From positions 8,755,501 through 8,819,500 of the forward strand of contig CANTUR010000009.1 in the NCBI GenBank assembly GCA_947683625.1: 64,000 bases of DNA, in the 5' to 3' direction. The DNA comes from Mallotus nudiflorus. Lineage: Eukaryota; Streptophyta; Magnoliopsida; Malpighiales; Euphorbiaceae. Made by a program: the position numbers and the translations under genes. A model generated the notes under the pieces. That model did no database searches and was not told the origin of the DNA. It saw only the letters and a list, made by a program, of their open reading frames with translations. Positions 25,521 to 37,454 of this stretch are shown here, one piece after another (position 1 is the stretch's first letter; every line of letters starts with the position of its first letter).

Positions 25521-26980
25521 TGTATACGGTAGGGTTTAGACTCAGGGCCATAGGGAACACACTACTATGCCATAAAGTCATAGCATTGAGATTAGGAGTG
25601 GCCACCTAGAGTAATAACTAGGACAATTCAATTAGTGGTACTCGAATCTCTAAAAGAAAGTTAGCAGTATAACGAAGAGATTTTGGGAACATAATAATAA
25701 CTTCTCTTAGTCTTATGTTCATTTATAATTACTTTATAAATTATTACTTCATTCTCTAATTACATGCAATTTTATTGAACCCTATTTGAACATCCATCTA
25801 TTATTAAGGCATCTAATCAATAAAGTCACATATAAAAAATGCATTCAAGCACATCATCCTTAAGTCTAAACTAGGTTAATTTTATTGAAAGTTAGCTAGA
25901 TTTACAATACTTATTTATAAATGAAAATGGACTAAATGTGGGCCTACATTTTTATTAGTTAGTGTGTTTAAGTCTGTTGATTTTAATTATTTACAAATGG
26001 GCCTAATATCTACAAGTTTTTTAAAGAAATTGGATTTTATAAATGTGCCTAAGTCTATTTGCTTTATTTAAAATGGGAAGTGGGCCTAAATCTATTTATT
26101 TTAAAAGGACATGAAATTAAATGGGTTGAGCTAAGTCTAGGTTAATTTTAGTTAACCTAAAAATGGTCCTAAGTCTAAACTAACATAATGCGCCTAAATT
26201 GATTTTAATTAATTAACATAAACCATTTTAAGCTAATTTAATTCTGTGGGTTTGAACCTATCATGGTCTTGGGGCTTAAAGAACTAAAAAATCTAAAAAC
26301 AAAACCCAAAAAAAAAATCATAACAAAATCATATAAAACTCAAAATTTATGTGATTTTCTAAAAAACCCTAAATCAATTTACATGCAATCCTAAATTAAT
26401 CTACACCCAACATTGATTTTAATTGATTTTTACCCAATTAAACCTAAATTATTAATCAATTTTAGTGCAGAGAATATAAAATTCTACTAATTCCCACTAT
26501 TAAGGCTATTACAAACTACTATACTGAAATTAAAAATAAATCAATTATAACCCAAAAAAAGCAAATTAAAAGAATTTAGAAATTATAAATCCTAAATCAT
26601 ATAAGGGGATTTTATATATCTTAATCCATGGCATTTCGTGGATTCTTCCAATGGTCACTGCTAAAAATCACGTATCTCCAACCTCATTTATAGAGTATCG
26701 TAGAATATCAATCAAAATAAAAAAAAAATTATAAGATCAATAAGTAATGAATCAATAAAATTAATACAAAGAAATAAATTTAAAACAAAAAAAAGAAAAA
26801 GAGTAGAAGATGTTATGCAAATGCTGTTTGAATGCCCCTCAGATTCATATTGTCACCATTTTGAGAAAATCAACTCTATGTATTATTGATTTCTGGAACT
26901 TTTAAAGAACTTGTATTTTTTTAAAAGGTTTTTTCTTTTCTCTTCTCTTTTTTTCCTTATGTGTTTTTCACTTATAGTCA
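25521..26980 (-). mobile_element. Truncated Tat-type LTR (copy 2)
   Basis: Inner edge TGTATACGGTAGGG at 25521. It then follows the LTR family (GTGGGCCTAAATCTA words, CT-rich end) up to about 26980, where similarity to the other LTRs stops after CACTTATAGTC. About 650-700 bp of the 5' part of the LTR, including its palindrome cluster, is missing. It is the 5' LTR of the rearranged element to its left. Confidence 0.8.
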
Positions 26981-27962
26981 ATAATCATAATGTAGGCAAT
27001 AATGGTGTATATAGTTCTTTAACCTGAGGTGACACAGTCATCTACAATTAAGTGGTTAGGGTTTATTACCACCTATATACTTATGTTTATTATACATGGG
27101 TATATGGCATGTGGTCACTCTAGTTGGTAAAGTGTAGGGATGAGTATTCAGCCAGGATAGGATTAATTACCTGGAGTGAACTAGGATAAGGTCCTATGCT
27201 ATCTCAGTTCGTTATTAATGAATAAGTTCCTAGCTAGGACAAATATGACATGAACTGAAAGAGTTTTAGTGTTGGTTATATTGTATAAAGAATAGAACTT
27301 GAGATGAGGTCATATGATATAAATATTAGAGTTTGACTAAGCCATGACTCTAAACTATATTGGGATCTTTCAATGAAGGGATTTTAGTGCATGGGAATTA
27401 TGACCAAAGGGTTTGCATGAATCAATACATGCATTCATTTCTAATTAGGTGGTTGTCATATCGATGCTAGGGGTTATTCACAACTTATGAAACTAAATGT
27501 GTATAATTTGGATTTTCACATTTAGACTTTAAAGAAGTTTTAAAAAATGTCAAGTGTTGACATTATCTTCTCATTACCAATTGGACATGAACCTAGTAAG
27601 TCACACTAAAAGAGTTTGACCAAATCACCATTAACATTAATCTAATTATTGATTAAAATATTTAATCAATTAATTAGGATTAATTGAATTGAATTTATAC
27701 TTTAATCAATGGTTTAATTAGTAATTTATACTTAATTAATATGAGATATTAATTAAAGTATTAAAATAATAATATATGTTGTTTTTAATTAGACTTAGAT
27801 TAATGGCCCAAGTTGTGTGGACCTAAGACCAAAAGGGTTTTGGACCAAAGATGAGTCCAAGATCTAGAGAAAGCCCATGAACCTTATTTAGGCCCATTTG
27901 CCTAATGCATTGGGCACAATTGCCAAACTAAAATCCATGTGAATGTGACTTAGTCATATTTT

Positions 27963-28283
27963 TCATGTTAGGCATGCATTATCACTTAAGTGTATAATGT
28001 TGACCATGTCAAATTTGTCACGTTAGGCACATAATCTTTTAAGTAATCTCTTAAGTGTATAACATTGACCATGTCAAATTTGTCATGTTAGGAAAATTAT
28101 CTCTTAAGTGTATAATGTTAACCATGACAAAATTGTCATGTTAGGCACATTATCTCTTAAGTGTATAATTTTGACTATGATAAATTTGTTATGTTAGACA
28201 CATTATCTCTTAAGTGTATAATGTTGACCATGTCAAATTTGTCATGTTAGGCACATTATCTCTTAAGTGTATAATATTGACCT
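27963..28283. repeat. 53 bp tandem repeat, about six copies
   Basis: Unit can be written as ACCATGTCAAATTTGTCATG followed by TTAGGCACATTATCTCTTAA and GTGTATAATGTTG. One unit has a small expansion (AATCTTTTAAGTAATCTC). Copies differ by a few substitutions. It lies about 180 bp upstream of a TATA-like box, as enhancer-type repeats in plant LTRs often do. Confidence 0.85.
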
Positions 28284-28456
28284 TCAGTAAATTAAAGACT
28301 AGGGTTCATTGATTTATGTAGAGAATATATGTAGACATATACATGAGATGTATTTAATTCTCTACATACTTATCTCTTATATAAATTGTATACCTATCAT
28401 GATGAGTTGTATACATATGATGTAATCAATTATGTCATTAGGGTTTGCTTTCTCTA

Positions 28457-28469
28457 CATATAAATATAT
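28457..28469 (+). promoter_or_regulatory. TATA-like box
   Basis: ACATATAAATATA downstream of the 53 bp repeat array. Assigned only by sequence and position. Confidence 0.4.
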
Positions 28470-29248
28470 AGCCTAAGATATGTTTCTTTTGTTAGAAAAA
28501 TTAGACATTTTTTTGTAGAGAAATGAAAACACAAAGAAAGAAACACATACGTACTAAAACCTTAAGTGTTCTTGTGAAAAGATTAAATTGGTGCAAGTTT
28601 GTAAGGGTCATTAGAGAGGTCACTTGCCACTAATCCAATCAAAGTAAGATGGTGAATTAGAGGAGCTTTGGTATTTTAAGCTAGAGGCCTAACATTTGGC
28701 AGGCTAAATCATGTGATTCAAGAGGTTAATCAATGTACATCAAAGCTTGCAGAATATTCGTAGTCTACATCAACCTAGGCATTTGTAAGTATTCCTAAAC
28801 TTAGAATGCCTTAGTTATTATTTACATGTTATTTTGATGTTTAGCTATATGTTAAATGCAAATTGGATCCTTGGGATTGTAAATCTTCATATGATGAAGG
28901 GTTATGCAAGTGAAATTTTTGAAATTTCATCCTATTCAAGGCATGTTCTCACCACGCATAGTTGTTGCATAACCATTTCCTTTCAGGCATTGGAACTATC
29001 ACCTTTCATCTTAGAGCTCTTTTCACCTTCTTTGCATAATATAAGTTTGCTTTTCTTATCCTATTCATGATGTCCACATGCTCAGTCAAGCTACTTTTTG
29101 TGGTGTTTGAGCTAATCTTTTAGGGGTTCAATAGTAAGATAGGTTCCTTTTAGGTTACTTGGAATTTATTTGGTGGGCTTTCAATTTTTAAAATAGGAGC
29201 TTATGGCTTTTATTCTTTTCTTAGGGGTTGTATTAGAACTATGACTTA

Positions 29249-30620
29249 TGTTAGCATAACTCTATAAGTGTATGGATCATAATAAGTAATAAAAAGATAA
29301 GTAGAGTATCGTTCGCATTAGGAAAGTGTACTAAGTACTAACTGTCAATCGATTTTCCCTAGCTAGCATAAATTAAAATAAATTACAAGAATTATATCAA
29401 ATAAATTAAAATAAACTATCTACTATAATTAATCTAGTTACATCAATGAGGATAAAATTGAGATTGGACTTGTTTCACTAGTTAGTGCTAAAACTAATTA
29501 CCGCCTATTTTCATGGTCAAGTAAATTAATTAGGGCACATCAAGTTACTTAGCAATTTATTGATCCTTGAAGGATTCATCTACTTTAGTGATTAAGGTTC
29601 TTAAGTGTTATGAGTTATAAACTGGTAAATTACTCAACTTTCATTGATAATAATTTACTCACAAACATGCAAACAATTGGGCCTTTAATTGTACACAATA
29701 CATTAAGCATGACTCATAAAATTAACTAAAAATCAAATCATTAATAAAGAAATAAAAATCAGAACAAGCCCTAACTAGGTACTCTAAAATAATGTTTAGC
29801 CAAACATGACTTTAATAAGAATTAAAAACATAAAATAAATAATATGAGAATGAATAAGAAGAATATATAAAACCTGTTTAAGCATGCTTTAATCTTCAAA
29901 CCCTTATTTGCCTTCTTGAGCTCTTATTTATAATTTTGGTGTCTATTCCCCTTTGTCTCTTCAAAAGGTCTTTTTTGTTCACTTTTTATAAGAAAATTCT
30001 CATGGAAACCCTTTTTTTAATTGAATTCCTAAGGTTCCACTAAAAAAGAAGAAAACTTATTTTCATATCCAACGATTTCCAACACTGCTTCCATCTTGGT
30101 TGTACTATAGTCGTTGCAACATTTGTGATTCCTTCCAATGGTAGACATGGCTTGTCATATGCCCATGTTTAAGTCATGTTGATCCTCTTATACTACCTTC
30201 AATTTGCATAGAAGAGGTCATAGCTTTAAGCTTGGCTGTGTATATTCTTTTGTCTTATATTCTTTTAGTAATGGACATGGCTTATAGAATGGCCATGTCA
30301 TAAGCCATGCTTCCTTGTAATGTTATTCTATTGAATGGCATAGGCACCAATATGCTAATGTCATGACCATGTAGGACCAATCCTTAACTATTTGGGAATT
30401 CCTTTTAAAACTTTCCTGCAAAGAGGGAAACTCTTATTAAAAATAAATAAAAACTCCTAATTTGACTAAAATCAAACTAAAGATGATAAAATCCTAAATA
30501 AAGCTGTAAACCAAAATTAGTCCTAAAGTAACATAATTTCTACACAAATATAATTATTTATTTATTCAAAATTCATTAAAATTCAACTTAAAAATATGTA
30601 ATTATTGCACATTTCAAATT
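29249..30620 (-). mobile_element. Athila-type 3' LTR
   Basis: On the minus strand begins TGAAATGTGCAATAATTAC at 30620 and ends ...AGTTATGCTAACA at 29249. Matches 60900-62269 over its length, including the CATGGCCATG words (30120-30370) and the AATAAGTAATAAAAAGATAAG stretch near the inner end. Preceded on the minus strand by a polypurine tract AGTGTAAGGGAAT. Confidence 0.85.
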
Positions 30621-31357
30621 CCCTTACACTAAAGCTTTTCTTGTCCTCAAGAAAAAATCAAATTTAAATTTTAAAAACTAACTCAACTATAACTAAAGAA
30701 TTATAGTTTCTAAGTCATGCAAATTGATAACACCGAGATTGAGAATTTTCTACTAAATAAATAAATCATACAAAAATACATCATATATGAACAATTTACT
30801 AATCATAACCTAAGTATTTAACTCTTTGAAATTCAATGAACACAACTCTAGAAGAAAAAATTTAAGGTTATAATTTTTTTCTTTCAAAACAAAATTTGTT
30901 TATGAATGCATTTTACACTCCATTTCACAACATCTTTTTTTTTCTTTACTTTGTTTAGTGTGTTTTATGCTCCATCTTATTTTTTATCTCTAATTAAATC
31001 TTCCCACTCTTAGTCATCCCCACCATTCCCAAATTACTAAGTGTGGATACTGCTGAGTGGGTCTTTTGGATACTCTCTAACTAGGGCATTGGAGTAGATT
31101 CAGAGCATAAAAAAATGAAAATTTAATTATTGCTCTTACTAAGAAAAGAGAGATTTTTCTTTTTTTTTTTTCTTCCAAGTTTATGATTAGGTTATAAAAA
31201 CTAAAATTTTCATACATAATGACCATATTAAGCCATCTTAATTAATAAAGCATTCAATACTTTGATAATCGAATCAAGAATGCACTATTATCTAAAATTA
31301 TAATTGTAATTGAGCATCAATTTTGCAAAAAACCAAAAGAAATGTTTTAAGGACAAG
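30621..31357 (-). other. Athila-type 3' untranslated region, LTR-proximal part, with polypurine tract
   Basis: Minus strand: TTCTTGAGGACAAGAAAAGC near 30650-30631, then TTTAGTGTAAGGGAAT next to the LTR. This is the counterpart of 18753-18791 in the plus-strand Athila. The rest is T-rich non-coding. It is cut at 31357 by the Tat-type insertion; the other half continues at 47107. Confidence 0.7.
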
Positions 31358-33600
31358 TGTAGATGGTGGGGTTTAGTGCGTGCCCAAGATTTTAGCAACT
31401 GTGACACTATTTAGGCTCAAGGCCTTAGGGAATATACTACTATGCCATAAAGTCATAGCGTGGAGTATAGGAGTCACCGCCGAGGGTTATAACTGGGACA
31501 ATTCAATTAGTAGTACTTAATTCTCTAAAATAAAATTAGCACCACAATCAAGAGATTATAGGAAGGGAATACTAACTTCTCTTAGTCTCATGTTGATTTA
31601 GAATTACTTTAGAAATTATTACTTCATTCTCTAATTACATGTAATTTTATTAAGCCCTATTTGAACATCTGTTTAACCCTAAGGCATCTAGTTAATAAAA
31701 TCACACATAAAAAATGCATTCAAAATTGTATCATCCCTAAGTCTAAACTAGGTTAATTTTAATGAAAGTTAGCTAGATTTACATTTTTTATTTACAAATG
31801 AAAAATAGATTAAAGGTGGGCCTATATTTTTATTAATTAATAAGCTTAGCTTTATTTGTTTTAATTTATCTAAGGAAATGGGCTCAAGTCTATAAAATTT
31901 TGAAGGAAAAGTTGATTTGGTGGGCCTAAGTCTAACTTGATTTTATACAAAATGAGATGTGGGCCTAGGTCTCTTTATTTTTTAAAAGGAAATGAAGTTA
32001 GGTGGGTTGAGCAAAGTCTAAATTAATTTTAGTTAACCTAAAAATGGGCCTAAGTCTAAATTAACTTAAAAGGCCTAAATTCATTTAATTTTAACATAAA
32101 CCATTTATAAGCCTATTTTGAGTGAATTGGACTTATCGTGGGCTTATGGCCCAAAAGAAAGATAAAAGATCTAAAACACAAACCCAAACAAAAATCATAA
32201 CAAAATCATATTAAACAAAAAATTTATGCAATTTTCTAAAAACCCTAAATCAATTACATGCAAACCTTAATTTTCCATTGACACTATTAATTTTAATTGA
32301 TTTTTACCCAATTGAACCTAAAGTATTAATTCATTTTAAATGCAGAAAAGTAAACTTTTATTATTCCCACTACTAGGGTTATTACAATATTCTACATACT
32401 GGAAACTAAATTAATTACAAACGTAAATTAGTTAATGCACAAAACATAAAAATAATAGACACATAAACATCAAACCTTAAAGTATCTAATCACAAAGAAT
32501 ATTCCATAGCATTCTATGGATCTTATTTTTGGTTTCTAGATATTTGGTAATGCTCTGATCAATCACTAATTGGATTCCAAAAGGAAAACACAAAAAAAAT
32601 TAATAATAATAATCATATTAGTCAAATGACTAAAATAACAAAATAAAAGAAATTAAAATAAAATCAAAGAACAAGAGAAAAAGGAAACAATATGTTATGC
32701 ATATGCTTTGAGATAGCCCTTAGATTTGGATTATCATAGTTAATTTGACTCGTCATTCTTTATTATGGATAGGACTTGATTGCATTCAAAGACATAAAAA
32801 ATATCAAGAAATTAGGGTTTTGAAAGACAAAAGAAATCAAAATTTGCTATGTGTTGTGCGGGACATCCAACACTTGATTTTTCTAGGGTTTTCATATTGT
32901 CTTCTCTCTCTGTGTGTTTTCTCATAGTCTCTGGATTTTTCTTTTTTTCTCTCTGGCTTTTTTTTCTTTCTTTATTCATATGCAGACTCTCTACCTTTTA
33001 TAGCAGTGACTGTATATTGAACTTCCCTAATCGTAGGAACAAACTTATCTAATTTTAACTTTCAAACTTTATGCAATTTTTACCAATTATTAGCAAAATA
33101 AATTGAATAAATCAAATTTTTGTCCAATCAGTGAACCAAAAAAAGGCTGAATATATTCAAAATTTAAAATATACCATAATGCTTATTGTCATTTTGCTAA
33201 TGTTGATCGGCATTAGCATTTTTTATGAATTATTAATTGAATAAAGTGAATAAATTAAATTTTTGTCCAATCAGTGAATGAAAAAATGACTGAATATATA
33301 CAAAATTAAAAATATACTGCAATGCCAATCAACATTTGGCTAATGCCAATTGACATTAGGCAAATGCCAGTCGACATTAGCTAAATGCCGATTGGTATTT
33401 TGTTGATGTAGTCCTAAAAAAATTAGAAAAATTTTAAAAAAACTTCTAAAATCACGATTTTGTAATTAGGCACAAAAAAAACCATAATTTTGTCCTCAAA
33501 GTTTAGAAAATCAAACACTAAGTTCAATTTTGAATAAATTTCATCATAAGGGCTTACATCACAATTGTGCATAATTGCATCCTCAAATTGGGTGCTTACA
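31358..33600 (-). mobile_element. Tat-type 3' LTR
   Basis: Starts TGTAAGCACCC at 33600 (minus) and ends ...CATCTACA at 31358; 2243 bp. It carries the GTGGGCCTAAGTCTA words, a CT-rich run at 32895-32975 and the palindrome cluster at 33180-33405. The open frames at 32745-33052 on the plus strand are LTR sequence, not genes. Confidence 0.92.
33180..33405. repeat. Palindrome cluster in 3' LTR
   Basis: Repeated words such as TTGATCGGCATTAG, AATGCCAATCAACATT, AATGCCAATTGACATT and AATGCCGATTGGTATT, each an imperfect palindrome of about 16 bp, 195-420 bp from the LTR start. More copies than in the solo LTR. Confidence 0.8.
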
Positions 33601-33789
33601 GTTGCCCTTTCTATCACAGTTTGCTTGAAAAATTATAGTTAAATAATAGAACCACACAATTTCGATAGAAAGCAATTAGGACACTTGATTGTATCCTAAA
33701 TGATAGATCGATGCTCAAATTGTGATGCAATTTTAATAAGTCTCACTATATTTCCTATAGAACATCTATTAAAATTTATGCAAATGGGT

Positions 33790-34200
33790 TTTGCTATATT
33801 CCCTGCGGGATGTCTAGTGATGATGAATTAAAAATCAACTATGGTTCCTATGGAATGTCTAACAATAATAATTTTTGTTATATCTCCTGTGGGATGTCTA
33901 ACGATGTACATATATTCCCTATAGGACATCTAGTGAAAATGAGATTTTGTTATATTCCCTTTAGGACGTCTAATGAAAATGAGATTTTGTTATATTCCCT
34001 ATGGAACATTTAACAATGTACACTATTTTCCTTATAGGACATCTAGTGAAAATGAGATTTTGTTATATTCCCTATGGGACGTCTAACGATGTACACTTTA
34101 TTCCCTATGAGATGTCTCATGAAAATGAGATTTCATTATATTTCCTATGGGATGTCTAACAACGATGAATTGAAAATCTACTATAGTTCTTCTGGAACAT
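33790..34200. repeat. Minisatellite in element 3' region
   Basis: About nine degenerate units of 40-50 bp, each holding TATTCCCTATGGGA(C/T)GTCTA followed by either ACGATGTACA or GTGAAAATGAGATTTTGT. Not coding; the frame at 33810-34013 is a by-product of the repeat. Located just inside the 3' LTR. Confidence 0.8.
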
Positions 34201-35370
34201 CTACTAGTAATAGATTTAAAGGTTTATGTCATAACTATTATGCATAACATAACATAATGAAGGTTATGGGTACTGTTCAGTACATAACATAATCATTTGA
34301 AATTCTTATCACATCTACTATGCAGCATATGAATTTAAAAAATTTTGATTAAAAAAATGCATGTAAAATGCAAAAAATGTATTCTATAATTTTGTTCTAT
34401 ATTATGTGCTTTAATAGAGAATTCAGAATCATAAACTAATTGCAAATTAATAATTCAGTTAATTATTAATTTGATGAAATGGATGTCATGATTAAATTAG
34501 GAAAGAACTACTAATCAAAATGTAATTATGGACTAAATTGCAATAAGAGTACTTGGATCCATATGCAAACAAAAGTAGTGGATCAAAATGGATATTTTTC
34601 ACTTTACATATTCCCTCCTTTTTGCATGTCTCATTTCATTCTCTCTTGTTCATCATTTTCTTTTCCTTTCATTTTCTCTCTTTGCATTGATTTTCATTTC
34701 TTGATTTCTTGATCATCTGATGTATGATTTGTAATCCATTAGATCCTATGGCCTCCTTAAAGTATAGACAATATGGGAGAGTAGAGATTTCAAAAAATCA
34801 GAGAATTCTATTGCCTTATTTTCCTCAAAATGATCTTGGACTTTGAGAGGACTCAACTATCTTTCCTTTGACTCATTTACATACCCACAAGTGTAGAGAA
34901 GCGGGTCATGAGGTAACTTTCACTACTTCTCTTTATTTATGAAAAAATATTACCTGTATAATTAGTAATTAGAGTCAGTTTTAGAGTAGAAATTAAAATG
35001 TATGTTAATTATAAATTAACTGAAAATGCATGATAAAATTGAAATTAAATTCTAAAAATGAAAAATTCAGCTTCTAGGTTATCTCTATGTCCAATTAGAA
35101 TTCTAAATTTCTAATTAGCTCAAAAAATGCCCGATCGGTATACTAGAATTTTGATAAGCAATTTAGAATGTCGATCAACATTCTAGATTGTTAGTTGGTA
35201 ATCTAGATTACCAATTGACAATCTACATTATTGATCATTTTTTTTATTTTTGGAATTTTTTCATGAGAAGGATTAATTTATCAATTAATTCATCAACTAT
35301 TCTTCAAATTAAAATTTTGATTAATTAATTAATTTTTCAATTATTTATTTCTTCTATAAAATTTAACCAG
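34201..35370. other. Tat-type element 3' region, non-coding
   Basis: No coding similarity. Contains a CT-rich run (34600-34690), the phrase ACATACCCACAAGTGTAG near 34880, and at 35125-35230 another set of short palindromes built on GATCGGTAT, TCGATCAACATTCTAG and TTGGTAATCTAGATTACCAA, similar in kind to those in the LTRs. Confidence 0.5.
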
Positions 35371-35379
35371 CATTCGATG

Positions 35380-37010
35380 AAATTCACAGGCTATTTTGAT
35401 CTAGCTTGAGAATTATTTCATGGACTCTTGGAGCAATTGACACGTCTAATTTAGGCCTCCAGGTTCAGGCATTTCATTACTACACTTCTAACTGCTCAAG
35501 GCCGATCTAGCAATTGCTCTCTATTTGCTTTAATCAAGTGATGGAAGGATATTACCCATACTTTTCATACTCATATGGGTAAGTTAACCGTTTCACCTTT
35601 GAGCTTCTCTGCTATCATCGAGATTGCCTTTGGAAGATCCCCAGTTCCATTTGATGTCAATTGTTATAGTCTTCCTAAGCATGCATCGAGTCAGTATGTA
35701 TGATATTTGATCGGGTTCACTTTAGTATGGAAGAGTTGAAAGAACGTTCTTCTTGCATCATTAGTTGAGGGATTTAGATGCCTTCCTACCATCACTCCTC
35801 ATCAAATTTCCCATAAGGTGAGGTGTTTCCTTATGATAATATTGGGTATGACCCTCTTTTATGACACTGATTATTAGGTTAGTATTGCTTTGATTGGTCC
35901 CCTTCATGACTTATATTGAATCGCCACACTTGATTGGGGATTTACTATGCTCGTTTACCTTTACTACAGACTGGACATTGTCTATAGAGGTGTTGTCAAT
36001 ATATGTGGCTTTTGGCATGCCTTTCATGTATGTTTTCCTTTCTTTAATCTTTACTGTGTTGCTTTCCTTTTCCTTTTACTAATATGCTTTCTTCCTTTTA
36101 GATATGGAGCATAGAGATTAGGTTGATTTGAGGCTTTAATGCTATCAGTTCTGACAGGGGTTCTTCCTACCATGCTAGCAACATGAACACTTTGTAGACA
36201 TATTATGATTAGCTGAACACTGTCACGTGGCACCTGGTAAGAAAGATGAAATTATTAGTATCTTTTTATTTAATATGAGTTAAACTTATTGACCTAAATT
36301 GTAGATAAATTATGGTTGGACAGAGGATGCCAATGACATCCAGCGATTTGATTTCATGGCCATTGCTATACATCTTGAGCCCATAAGGGTTCTACTCTCT
36401 AGATATGGCTATTTGATGTTGTATTTATGGGAGCGAGTGCATCACTGGTGTTTTGGGCCTTCTTAATGTCTTATTACATCTGATGTCCCATACTCTATGC
36501 TCCACAGTTGGCATCTAATAGGTTCAGAGTTTAGGGATGAACTATATGGATACATTGCCTCAAATTTTATTGAGTGTTCTCGATATTACTAGTAGTTCAT
36601 TCATAAGAGCCTATTGAAGCATATTCCTATAGAGGATGCTATGGTAATTTCTTATTATTTTAGCTTCTTTCTTTGGTACCTATGAATATCATTCTTTTTA
36701 TAGTTTGAGGAGGTTTAGTCTCCTGCTGATCCAGAGGAAGAGACTGAGGTTATTCTTAATATTGAGAGGCTAGAGCCCAGACCTAGCCCTACACATCAGA
36801 CTTAGCATATTGGGACTAGTCACGATGGTGCTTTTGCGAGTGTTACCCTTGGTGATATATCTCTTCCATATAGGTCCATATTCTATTGGGCTACTACTGT
36901 TCAAACTTTAGTCGAGTAGTAGATGCATTTTAGTGATGCTCAGCTTTCTATCTTTTCTCTAGTGGATGCTTCCCGTGTAAGTCTTTCTGATTTATTCCCT
37001 ACATGATCTA
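35380..37010 (+). pseudogene. Antisense plant mobile domain (PMD) protein
   Basis: Coding remnant opposite in strand to the host retroelement. It resembles the plant mobile domain (aminotransferase-like, PF10536), found in host MAIN/MAIL proteins and in several plant transposons. Seen in order: LLTAQGRSSN...ALIKRW-like start with WKDITHTFHTHMGKLTVSPL at about 35542-35600 (family signature: W, T.TFH, G.TVT), FGRSPVPFD, a W.F..LVYLYYRLD..YRG block near 35935, a GFWHAFHVCFPF block near 36005 (family LLQLW position), and DANDIQRFDFMAIAI and YLMLYLWERVHHWCFG near 36330-36460. Introns may be present: GTAAG at 36238 with a pyrimidine tract before 36300, and again around 36640-36710. Many stops; later text is acidic and proline-rich. 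Confidence 0.65.
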
Positions 37011-37454
37011 TACACTAGACATTAATGTTAGTATATCTACAAAACAGGTTCCTCTGACATAGGCAGAGTACTTGCATGGACTAGCCTTGTCTTATAAGTT
37101 ATTCACTATACAGGTGATAGATAGTTAGAGGGTAAGTATATATACAATAATGATGCATATGTACAGAGCTACTCGAGCGGTCTGGAACGTGAGATTGAGA
37201 TGTTTCATCAATAGCTTGTAGGTTCAGGCATTTTTCCTTATACTGTTGGGACTTCCTCTGTCAGATATGTGGACACATTTCATCGTGATGATCCCACCAA
37301 AGGATGGAGCCCATGGCCAAATTCTACCAGCCCTTTATGGTTTTTCTGAGCAATGGGAATGTCCTAACTTTTGCCTTACCAGCCTTTTTAGGTTTTCTAA
37401 TCAATAGACTTTATTTTCTTTATACTAATTTTATTTTATTTTTTACAGGTACTA

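Larger units (their letters stand above)
26981..29248. other. LTR-like non-coding DNA of unidentified element
   Basis: No gene recognised. Contains the 53 bp tandem repeat at 27963-28283, a TATA-like stretch ACATATAAATATA at 28457-28469 preceded by GGGTTTGCTTTCTCT, and a spliced-leader-like AT-rich run after it. The layout (repeats upstream of a TATA box) suggests an LTR on the plus strand. The 28834-29070 frame has no recognisable similarity. Confidence 0.4.

Noticed and set aside
27963..28283. Regular repeats resembling a CRISPR array
   Set aside because: The units adjoin each other with no unique spacers, and the context is plant retroelement DNA.
28834..29070. 78-codon open frame
   Set aside because: No recognisable similarity, and located in LTR-like non-coding DNA.
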